64,000 nt of DNA from Cliona cf. orientalis. Taxonomy: Eukaryota > Porifera > Demospongiae > Clionaida > Clionaidae. The position numbers and the translations under genes were made by a program. Where the stretch lies: contig OZ005689.1 in the NCBI GenBank assembly GCA_963930775.1, positions 1,550,001 through 1,614,000 of the forward strand, in the 5' to 3' direction. Positions within the stretch are counted from its first letter, which is position 1. Every line of letters begins with the position of its first letter. Positions 24,901-36,800 of the stretch are shown piece by piece. A model generated the notes under the pieces. The model was not told the DNA's origin. It saw only the letters and a list, made by a program, of their open reading frames with translations, and made no database searches.

Positions 24901-26517
24901 ATTACATCATACAAAAGTCATATACACAAGTTCCAAAACAGTTTGGCTGTTACATACATGTACGTGTACATGTACATTGTGTATGTATCAACACTGTTGA
25001 TCAACACTGATATGAAGGAATGCTAAGACCCTTCCATCCATCTGTGTACATGTATATTAGGCTAAGCCTGCATATTGAAAGTGTGTATGTGAACGACCTG
25101 TGAGTGTATGTGACCACGAATGCACGAGTTACGCACAGTATGAATGGGGGAGGGGGAGGGGGGAGGGTGTGTGTCTATCCCTACGTCCTTCTGTTTGTCG
25201 ACTAACAATTATAAAATCGTGCATGTACGTGGTTTGGCTTCTCCACTGAAGGAACTTCCTGGCCTGGATTTGAACATAGCAGCTGCTTCTCTGCACACAC
25301 ACACTCACTGCAGCACAACAATATTATTATAGTATACCTTTTCTATTGTATAGGTATGCCTTGTACACATGTACATGTATATGGCATCACTTGGCTATTA
25401 AATATGTTGGTTGTTAGCTAGCCATGGCAATGGAGACCCAACACTCTAGCCACGGCTGCCAAGATAGCTCAGCTACTACCGGGAAGAGTAGGAAAACAAG
25501 AGAGGGGGAGAGAGGGGGAGACAGAGGGAGAAAGGAAGGAAGAGGAAGGGAGAACGCTCAGAAAGGGAGAGAGGGAGTGTGTGAAGAATGTGAGAGGAAA
25601 GCAAGGCTTCTTTGTTGGTATTTGTTTTGGGGGGAGAGAAGCCTTTCCCCCTTCCTTCCTTCTCTGAATTATAATAATGTGCTTTTCAGGTCAGCTGTCC
25701 AGGAGCAGGTAGGGTCTTAGGGATTGGCACCTACATGTATTTCTGTCACAATATAAACTGACAGCCTATAAGAGAGCCACTGCCTTTCCACTGGACAATT
25801 GACCAGCAAAGCACAGCTACAGCTGTAGTACACATCACAAGGTAGCCCAATAATGCTGGAGAATACATGTTTTCTTCTTTCTCTTTCAGACTCACGAAAT
25901 AGCCCATTGCCCATCCACCATGCATGGAATGGAAGGCTCTTCTATTAGGAGAGGGGGAGTGGTAGAGATATAATATTATTATTGTCTTGCTCTGACCCCC
26001 TCAAAACTAGCATACCAGTTCATTGATTTATTCTTTTGGGGGGGGGGGGGGGGGGGGGCAAGAAACTTCTATCCTCTCCAAGCTACTTACATGTACATGT
26101 ACATGATGTACATGTAGCAAGCTAGCCCATAAACTTCTTTATTTGGGGGGGGGGGGGGGGGGGGGGAGGATGGGGAAGAAACCTTCTCTCTCTTCCTCCC
26201 TCACCCAAACAAATAAACTTGTTGGCAGGATGCAGTTAAGAAATTTAGGGGGGAGAGGGAGATGAAGCCGTTTCTTATTTTTATTGCTTGTTACGTTTCC
26301 AAGTGAGCCCGTCCAATGCTGTCAACAGTAAGCTATAAAATTTCAACACTTCCTTGGGCTTCTATGTACACGTCATTTGGCTTATTAAAATGCAGTTAGC
26401 TTTTATCTCTGACAACAGAAATTCAATATTACGGTGTATATGTATGCGCCTATGCTTGAGAAAGAGAGAAGGGAGAGAAGGGAGAGAGAGGGGGGTGGAG
26501 AGACAAAGAGAGGGGGT

Positions 26518-26552
<35 letters not shown>

Positions 26553-29500
26553 CAGGCTAACCCTTAGTCTTGAGGGTTGGGTGAGGGAGTCTTCCAGAGG
26601 GCTGGATGGTGGAGGGGGGCTTCCCACGTCTGAAGATCGGCTTGGCTTTCTGGCCACTCCAGGCTACAGGAGAGCAAAAACAGTGTACGTGAGTGAGCAT
26701 AAGCAAGTATTAAATTTATACTGACAATAATAACTACACGTACATGTAAATGTACAATGTCATGTATGCAAAAACTGCCTGCTTGTCCTATGCACGTACA
26801 CACACACATGCACACAACATTCAAAAGTGGAAAATTCACAAATGTGCACGTACATGTACATGTACATGTACACATGTAACTTTTCCACCCTTTACCATAC
26901 CATATACTATGGAGTCATACCAGTTACATGACATTGTACATGCTGGTTACAAAGAAATCTTACAGGCTGTTTCTTTGGAGCTGCAAAGAGATCATCAGAG
27001 CCTCCACTCTCACCGAAAAGACCACTCGATCCTGAACGAAGGAAAAAAACGAACAAATAAAATAAAAGGGCTTACAGCACACGGATTTCTGGTTCGCCTA
27101 TGAAGCTAGACCCTTTTTCACCCGATGACCCTTACCTACTCCTACTGTACATGCAAAGGTCATCAGATGAAAATGGGTCTACATGCATGTACATGTAGCT
27201 TGACAGACTACCCTAAGATTGATCCCCCCTCCAGAATTTCTAAGGTCTACACACATACAGAGATACAGTAATACATGTACATGTACATGTACATGTACAA
27301 TGTAGAACATATTGATCAGCAATTCTGCCGTTTCCAATATCTCACCAAATAGATGGTCTTTCTTCTCTGATTCCGATGTCGGTGGGGAAGTAGAGAGGCG
27401 TGGCTTCTCCTGGTCATGTGACTTGCCACCACCAACACCCTTCCCTCCTCCCGCTTTACCCTTTGCTGCAGCTGCCGCCGCGAATGGATCCAGCCCTCCG
27501 AACATTGACACTGCTCCAGCTGGCTTCTTCTTTGCGGGCACCTCGTCCTCTTTTGCGACAGCGGGAGGCTCGTCGGAGAATAAGTCGTTGGATTCAGTTT
27601 TTGTAGGCTTGGATTTTGTTGTCTTTGGTGAGCGTGAGCCAGCCAAGGGGTCACCGAAGAGGTCATCCTCGCTGGGTGCTGGCTTGGACTTCTGCTGCGG
27701 TTTGGGCCGTGTGCCAGGAACTGGTAAGGGGTCGTCAGAGAACAAATCATTATTTACAGCATTCTTTGGTATTTCCCACCCCAACTCAGATTTCCTGACT
27801 CCACTGTACTTTATACAAGTTTCCCACCCCCATGGTGTTGGGTCCTCCATCATATTAACTGGTAAGGGGTCGTCAGAGAACAAATCACAGGTGAGATGCC
27901 CTGGTATTTCCCACCCTAACTCAGATCCCCCCTCCCCCCCACCCACCCCAAAAAAAAAAGCTTTCCTGACTCTACTATAGGCATCAGGTCCTCCATCTTA
28001 TAAAAATATAACAATTCAGTATGAAATATTGAAATTTTAAAGCTGTCACTTTCGATTTTGAAGGCTTACCTTGCGATGGTGGCGATGTGGCCAAAGGATC
28101 ACCGAATAAATCATCACTGCTAGGCTTTGCAGCTTTACATGTAGGTGTCTGCTTAGCCCTCGTAGCTGGCGGTAGAGAACTGGTTAGAGGATCATCGGAC
28201 GAAAAGAGATCGTCACCGGCGGGCGCCTCCTTAGCTTTCGGTTTCGGTTTAGACCTTGCTGCAGCGTCCGCTTGCCGAGAAGGTGGTAAACTCTTCGTAG
28301 GGGCCAAAGGATCGTCCGAGAATAAGTCATCATCTGCTGGCTTCACCGCTTTCGATTTTGTCGGTTGTAGGCTTCCTCCCCCCAGTGGGTCAGAGAAGAG
28401 ATCATCATCACCATCAACGTCCCTTCCTCTCTCTACTGGCTTAGTGGCTTTTTTCTGCGCTTTCGATTTCACATCTTGAGGCTTTGGCTGTGAAGAAGAA
28501 GAAGAAGAAAGTGATGTGGCTAAAGGATCTGTGAACAGGTCATCAGAAGGAAGAGGACGAGCCTGTTTAGAGGAGGACGCAGATTTTGTCTTCGTTTGTG
28601 ATTTAGTCGTAGCTTCGAATGGATCGTCCGAGAATAGATCATCGGATGGTTTTGAGGCTGGTTTAGGTTGAGCAGATTTTTTCGGTTTTGGAGCAGAAAA
28701 TAGATCATCGTCTGATTCATCGCTACCTCCGAATAGACCATCTGTTGTCGTCTTTTTCTTTGTTGTTACTTTTGGAGAAGCTTCTTTCTTCACTGCAGGA
28801 GGAGTAGCCTTAGAAGTAGGCTGCTTAGCTCTTGAGATCTGTGGTGAAGGTTTATTCGAAGGTGGCTTTGCGCTCGACGAAAATAAATCATCGCTGTCAT
28901 CTTGATCAGGCTCTGGTGAACTGCCAAAGAGGTTATTAGATCTCTGTGGTCTTTTGGAAGCTGTGGCTGGTGATTTTTGCTTTGTTGTCTTTGCTTCTGT
29001 AGCTTTAGCCGGAGCAGAAGATGGTGGCTTCTTACTGCCGCCACTACTGAAGAGGTCGTCTTCCTTAAAGAGGTCATCACTGTCCGGTGAGAGGGTGCCA
29101 TCGGCTGAAGGTTGAGTGGTTGCCTTGGAAACTGGAGCAGCTGCTTTTGATTTCTTTGAGGTGCCTCCAATTAAGAAATCATCCTCACCTACTGTAAATG
29201 TACACACACACAGTGTACACATGTATGCCGCGGAGTAGGATCGATCAGCATACATGTAAATGTACTACAAAGCCAAAAGGTCTGAGAAGCAATGAATGCA
29301 CCTACATGTACATGTATCCCAACAAAGTAAAAGGCACAGCCACCTACAAACTCTTTTTCTATCCCCCTACTGTCACCACCCTCCCCACCCCCACCTTTCT
29401 CTATCTCCCTCCCTCTCCAAATCACGTCTCTCATCACACTGATGCAGAGTTTGAAACATGTACATCCATCTTAACGTTTGATAATAACTAATATGCATAC

Positions 29501-30812
29501 GTTACCTTGATCTATTTCATCAAAGAGGGCGTCCATATCCTTACTGGCAGCTGGCTTAGCTTTCCCACCACCACCAGCAGCTGTCTTCTTAGTGGCAGCT
29601 GCTGTCTGAGGTGAGGAGAAGAGGTCGTCTTCATCATCCTCTCCCCCCTCACCAAATTTCCCGCTGTCAAAGAGGCTATGAGAGAGACTCGATGGGTGGC
29701 CTTTCTTGCTCTTCTTTGCTGCTGCACCACTGTCACCAGTGGCAGGTGCCGCTTCTTTATGCCTAAACAAGGTCAAAGGTTAACGAATAAATAGGAACAT
29801 GGTGTAGTATTAAGGTAAAGATTGTCAAGCAACTGTCTAAACTTGAACATAGGGATGGCGTCGTTAGGCTAATGAGCCCTATACCTTACTTGAAAAGATG
29901 ATGCATATGGAGCCTGGGAACAAGCAAAACTATGACTAACACGCTGTATGCAAATTTTTAGGCTAAAGAGCTCCCCCTCCCATTGTCCCTCGAAAACTCT
30001 CTCTAAATTACAGTCCATCTTACTTCTTCTTTGCCGAAGGAGAGAAGCTGAAGATATCGTCCTCATCCGCCCCGCCCCCTTCATCAAACAGCCCACCGGT
30101 GGGCGATAAGACGGAGGCCTTCTTCTTCGACGGTTTCGGTTGAACAGCGGGCGATTTGATTGGCTGTTCCTCCTCTTCCACTGGGGTGGTAGGTTCCTCC
30201 GACTTGCTCGAGCGGCCAAAGAGGTCGGCTCCACCTGGGAACAAGGCCACACCTCCAACTGGCTTCTTCTTCCTGCTCAAATAATTCAAGAAAAAAGGGC
30301 GTGTGTCACATGATATCACGTTAAATTGTGGCCATTGGATTCACTGGATAGATACGGTACATATACTGTACATGAAAATTAGAGTACAAGTAGGTTTTTT
30401 CTTCTACATGTACATGTACTACCAATCTCAAACCTAAAGGGCAACCATCCCACTGCCTGCTCAGGCAAATCTAATCCCAGCAATAGTCAGAGCCACTTAC
30501 ATGTGTATACGTGTAGGAACCTAGTCTTGTGAACTACATGTATGATTCTAAAACTTATGCCAGTCATCGTAGGTACATGTACATGTACATGTACAGTGTA
30601 CGAATCATAATTGCCACGTTCCATAACAACTGCGTGCACTACATGTATACTATACCTAAGATGTCACATGACTTACTTTGTCTGTGCAGGGGGCGTGGCA
30701 GTGGCAGCTGCACTAGCAGTGGAGAATAAGTCTCCCTCTTCGTCCTCATCACTGAAGAACCCACCCTTCTGACGACCCTTTACCGAGTCCGATGGTGGCA
30801 TAATAGAGCTGG

Positions 30813-30861
<49 letters not shown>

Positions 30862-33800
30862 AGAGAGAGGAGAGAGAGAAAGAGGGAGGGAGGGAGAGAG
30901 GGAGAGAGAGAGAAAGAGAGGGGGGAGAGGAGGGAGAAATTTGTTGAATGTTCAATATAACTATATGTACATGTACATTGCATCATAATTGCAACCATAA
31001 TAATACTATCATGCATACACGTATTCACCCTCTCTCTTCCCTTCTTACATGTGTCTACCAGTTGATTCCAGTGCTCACATTAATGGTCAGACATCGGACA
31101 TTTTCCGGTCAATTTTTAACTATGTCAGACCATTATCAACTTAGGCTGACATAATGTCCTGTCAAATTAACTCTCATCTGATTGTATGCCTGCACTGCAC
31201 TATACTGGACTCTAGTACAGTCAGCTGATTGTATGTACATGTATGTGGCATGCAGACTATTGCCACGTGTACAGTATTTGTGAGGTTTCAAGGCACCTGA
31301 TTGTATGCATGCAGACTACTGCCAAGTGTACAGTATTTATGAGGTTTGATTGTATGCATGCACTCTAACTGTAGACTATTGCCATTTGTACAGTACTAGC
31401 TGCAGTAGTATTGATATTTTAGTGATGTATAGAAAGAGAAGTTCTGAAGAGTCAGACGCTGGTACTTCCAGCACTAGTGAGGATTTTGATAAGCCACCCT
31501 GGAAAAAGTGACTGTCAGTTAGTCTGATCATTTATTGTGGATGTCAGTCCATTTTTGATATGGAAAGACATTGTGTCCTTGCACTTTCAAAAATTACTTG
31601 GAGCACTGTGATTCACATTTTCTTTCTTACCTAGCAGTTGACTCAAAGAGTTCTCCTCTCTCTCCCTCCTCCTCCTCTCCCATCCCGTCATCAAACAGTC
31701 CAGACCCGAGTCCTGACTGCTGCTTCTTACCAGACGAGGGTCTCTTTTTCGCTAGCCCCGGGCTACCGATCCCCTCCTCGTCCCCATGGCTAGACGTGCT
31801 GCGGAGAGACTCGGTCAGGAATGACGGACCATCGGCACCACCGAACAAAGCCACACCCCCAACAGGCTTCTGAAATGTGAATAATAATACCAAAAGAAGT
31901 AAGATGTCAGGCTTTTTCAAACCTAGCTTGCATATGTATACAAGTGTACACAATGTCACGCACATGTACAAGTATAATCTCAACTGTGCCATTGCCTGCT
32001 CAGGCAAACCTAATATACAATGTCATGTAATTCCCAGCAAATCCAAAACTGTTTAGGTGCCTGCTTTGAAAACTAGCTGTAGAGGTGGTGGGTTATGCTA
32101 CTGTACATGTATGTGGTGCAATTATCAAAACTAGAGAACGCAATTACTGTACTTGTACCTTCTTCTTTTTCTTCTCCTTAGGTGAGGGGCTGATCGGCGC
32201 TTCTTCATCGTCAAATATCCCTCCTCCCCCTCCACCCCCTCCTCCTCCAAGGTCGTCAAATAGTCCTCCGCTAGTTTCTGATGGAGTCTTCTTTCGCTTT
32301 GTCTTCTTCTGTTTAGAGGCGGGGCTCTTTTTGATCGAGCCTGTCATCCAATCGTCATCCTCATCCCCACCTAAAGGAGGGAGGGAAGGGAAAACACCAC
32401 AAGTTATGAAATGTCGACTTTCAGTCTTTTCAATGATTCCTACTAACTCACCATGACTAAAGTAACCAATGCACTACATATTGTACATTACATGCATATT
32501 GTGCATCATACATGTACATGTATATACATGTAGACTGTGTGGAGTATGAAAATAATTATAAACTTCCGGACTCTACATTTATAAGCATATGTACAGCAAC
32601 AGAATATTAATTTTGTCCCCTCTAAAGCAAAACTCTGAAACAAACATTATGATGCTATACTCACCTTCATCTCCGAACAAGTCCCCACCCCCAGCGGCTG
32701 TCGACTTGCTTCTGATGCTCCCTTCAAGATCATGTTTCCGTGACGACTTCTCCTCTCCTCCCTCTCCCTCCTCCCCCTCCTCTTTGTCGTCGAAGAGAGC
32801 CCCGCTGCCGCTGAACAGACCCCCTCCTTTGCCGAAGGGCGTGCCCTCTCCCTCGTAGAGGTCATCGTCATGGCTAACGGCAAACATGTCATCTTCATCA
32901 CCTAGGAAAGGATTACAGTTCAAAGTTCAAGTATGAGATATACACAAGTGTACATGTATTTTGTGTGACTACTCTAGTCAGAAATTAATTGTGCCATAAT
33001 ATTGCAAACTGAAAGTGCGGGAGGCATAACATCAAAAAGATGGTGGACCATGGGGACGATGCTAAACTCCTCTTATACATGTACACACACCTGCTGATTT
33101 CTTAGCCACTTTCTTCTGCTTTGTCTTCTTGACCTTCTTCTTCTTTTTCTTCTTTTTCTCTTTCTTCTTCTTTGGAGCAGGTGGAGTTCTCTTTATCTCC
33201 TCACCCTCCTCTTCCTCTGAGTCTCCAAACAGTCCCTTCCCGCCACCTCCCTCCTCCTCTCCCTCTCCATCCATCAGACCTCCTTTCTTTGCTCCCAGCC
33301 TGAGGTGGTGTAAGAGGTACAGCACGTGGGTCTCCTTCTCTCTCTCCCTCTCCTCCCTCTTTATCTCTCCCCCCTTATATCCCCCCACCTCTCTCTCTCT
33401 TTTTCATCCTCCTCTCCTCCCTCTCACCCTCTTTCTCCTTCTCTCTGACCATTCTCCTAGCCCTCTCCCTCTCCCTCCACTAACCTTGCTGCTAGCTCTG
33501 CCTGGAATCCCGTCAGCTCTTCCTCTTCACTTTCCTCCTCTTCCTCCTCCTCACTCTCACTCTCTTCTTCTTCAGTGCTACCTTCTTCCTCTTCTTCTTC
33601 CTCCTCTGAGTCATCGAACAGACCTTCCTTCTCCGTCTCCTCGTCTGATCCAGGGAAGAGGTCATCATCATCTTTGTCCTGTACAATAATGTAAGTTTAG
33701 TAGTTACATGCAGGTGTTCACCTTCTACATGTATACATACATGTACGATCAATTGAAATTTAGTGGATTTTATTCAGGATTAATATTCAGCTTTTTGGGG

Positions 33801-36800
33801 GGAGGGGGTCTGGTTTACTGATGCAGTAACTGACGTTAGGTAAGAGGTCGTCATGTACGCTAGCGTACAAGGTAAGTGGTCATCACAATATACTGTATAT
33901 GTAACGTTCAGTGAGTGTGCAGACTAACTTCCATTAGTTTGCCTTCTGGCCTCCTCTCCTCTTCATCCTGCATGGAAAAAAACATTACATCATTACAATT
34001 ACATCACCATTACATCATGCACAATAACACACTGTTTCCTGGTCGGAGTCGTAGAGTCCCCCGGCTTCTGCCCCCTCGTCCTCTGACTCCGACGAGTAGT
34101 CCCCTAGACCAACGTCCTCTTCAGCAAGGAACGCAGCTGTCCCGATCCGATACGGCAAAGGTCGAAGTCCATAGGTATCCTTGGCCTCGAGGATTGCGTC
34201 ATGTGACACTTCGACGCTCTCTTCAAACTCATCCTCCAGGTCTGGAGTGGAAAATCATTATGCTTGGTGATATCGTATGGTGGGAAACTTCGAGGTAGAA
34301 AACCTTTTGCGGATCAGTATATAGGAAGCAAGCATTTCATGGAGAAACTTATATGGAATGTTAAATATTATTTATGTAACATTTCCTATCTTATGCAAAA
34401 TTACTATCTCATATCTCATGTACGTGTATATGCATGCAATTCTACATACATGTATATAATACGTAAATACACACGTATATGTACATGTATGTACTGCATT
34501 GTTGTAGCTTACCGTCTGCGTTGACCTCGAGCTGGTCAAAGGCATCGTCCAGCACCTTGATCCCGCAGGCCAAGGCGGCCCTTATCCTACCAGTGATCTC
34601 CTCATTCCTCTTCTCACGAGCTCTCTCCTAGTTGAGAAACACATAAGAAATGTGAGTACATGTGAGTATAGTGAATTATAATGTGTGCAATATCTATCAA
34701 ACCTTAAAGCTAGCATCGGTATCAGAGAGAGGAAGGGAGGAAGAGAGGGAGGGAAGGAGGGAGGGGGAAGGGAGAGGAAGAAAGAGAGGGGGAGGGAGGG
34801 AGGGAGGGAGGGAGGGAGGAAGAAAGAGAGAGAGGGAGGGAGGGAGGGAGGGGGAAGGGAGAGGAAGAAAGAAGGAGGGAGGGAGGGAGGAAGGGAGGGA
34901 GAGAGCAGACCTCTTCTTGTTGTATATCTTCTTCTGTTTTTTCCTTCTTCTCCTCTGAATCATCATTCTCATCCCAAACACGCTGACAAAAACAGAATCA
35001 ATAACACAGCAACGTAACATCGATATAAATATTTTTCTTTGAAACTTATATCACTGTACATACTCGGAACAGACAGAGATAGCTATTTATCTATCTACAT
35101 GTATGCTAAAACTCAACACTGATAAAACTAGAGCTCTGTAGAGCACACACCCCACGCGCACATTGCGTAATCTATAGAGTTGCTTTTGTGTGCATAGCTA
35201 TAGCTATAGTTTTGTCAACTTCAGAAAATTAGTGGAAATGCTGTTTTATATGTATATGTATATGTACGTAGCACCACGTACACCGCTGTACATACTCAGT
35301 ACAGACAGAGATCTATCTACATTTGGTAGCAGTTACCATAGCAACATAATCTTCAACCCCTAATAGTGGGATAGTTAGAGGTGCTAGAGGGTTATTAGTA
35401 TGTTAACGGGTCAGTAGTGACTGCTAGCAAATACATGTAGTTAGATATTGGTTTCGTAATTCTACTCGTGGCTTCACCGCATCGTAGAATATGCAAAACC
35501 AACATCTAACTATCATGTATGCTAAAACTCAACACTGATAACAAACAGTCCCTTTCTGCACAGAGCAGGTCACAATTACTACTGAAATGTAATTACATGT
35601 ATGTACATGTACATGTATAAGTAGGTGCTTACGTTTTCGACAAACTGTATATTTGCCAGCATCAGGAAGTCGTTGAAGACATTATTCATACGAGTGCTGG
35701 TGCCCTGGGGGGTCAAAGGTTAACGAAATAAATCAATTTTAAAGACTTCACCGAAGTTACAAACTACTAATAATATTATTTATGTTTAAGTATAGATAAA
35801 AGTGAATTCATATTCATGTTTTGAATAGGACATACAATGAAGATATACATACACATGTATATGTACATGTACATGTACATCCAAGAAGCTCAAATTAAGG
35901 CACGTGTACAGGAAAATAGAACTGACTGTGATTCTTTCCCTTCCTGATAAACCATCGTGTCCGCCCATGGGTGCATGCTTAAACATAGATTGCGATTTTG
36001 GCCCACATGGGCACTTACCCAGGATATAACTTCCATACGTTTGTATACACTGACGCCTTGAAATGAGGTACATGTACAATGTACATGGGCGCTTACCCAG
36101 GAGTGGGCGCTTGCCCAGGACACTACAAAGTGTGTCTACATGTATAGGAAACATGCATCACTGTGCTTAAGATTCTCCCACTGTGGTCTGGGGCATGATC
36201 ACATACATGTACATGTACATGTACATGTACATGTACATGCATGCAGATGTTCTCACAGTGATGTTAGACAGTGGATATGTCCACACCATGATGTATGCAA
36301 ACTCAATCTCTACTGCCAATCCCAAACCCAGTGAAGACCACCTCCGACGCTCATGCAACTACCCTAGAAAACACTCATTTTTATGAAGTTACATGTACAT
36401 GTATATGTATCATTGGGCAGGTTCAGCTGTATGGCACTACGGGTGATTAGGGTAGCTTAATGGCCCATGTGCTCTGCTAAAGTCAGCAAACAGGCTTTTA
36501 TTTATAAACACTTGTAAGCATCACTCAAGTAATGGGACAACATTCAAACAATTAAAGAACAGTAAGAAATTGGGAACTTCTCCAGCAATACACTTCGGAT
36601 ACTAAGTACCCGCCGATAAAGGAGGTGTCTTCATTTCATTTCATGCAGGTACATAATTTGTCTATGTAATTACACTGTATATCATGCATGCTCCCATTTC
36701 AGAGGGTGATTAGGGTAGCTTAATGGCCCATGTGCTCTGCTAAAGTCAGCAAACAGGCTTTTATTTATAAACACTTGTAAGCATCACTCGAGTAATGACT

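Noticed and set aside
26562..26663. Alternative reading of this WASHC2 exon as SGQKAKPIFRRGKPPSTIQP
   Set aside because: That frame does not keep phase with the neighbouring exons; the frame giving PGVARKPSRSSDVG joins in phase 0 on both sides and ends like the human segment before the LxINPxAL motif.
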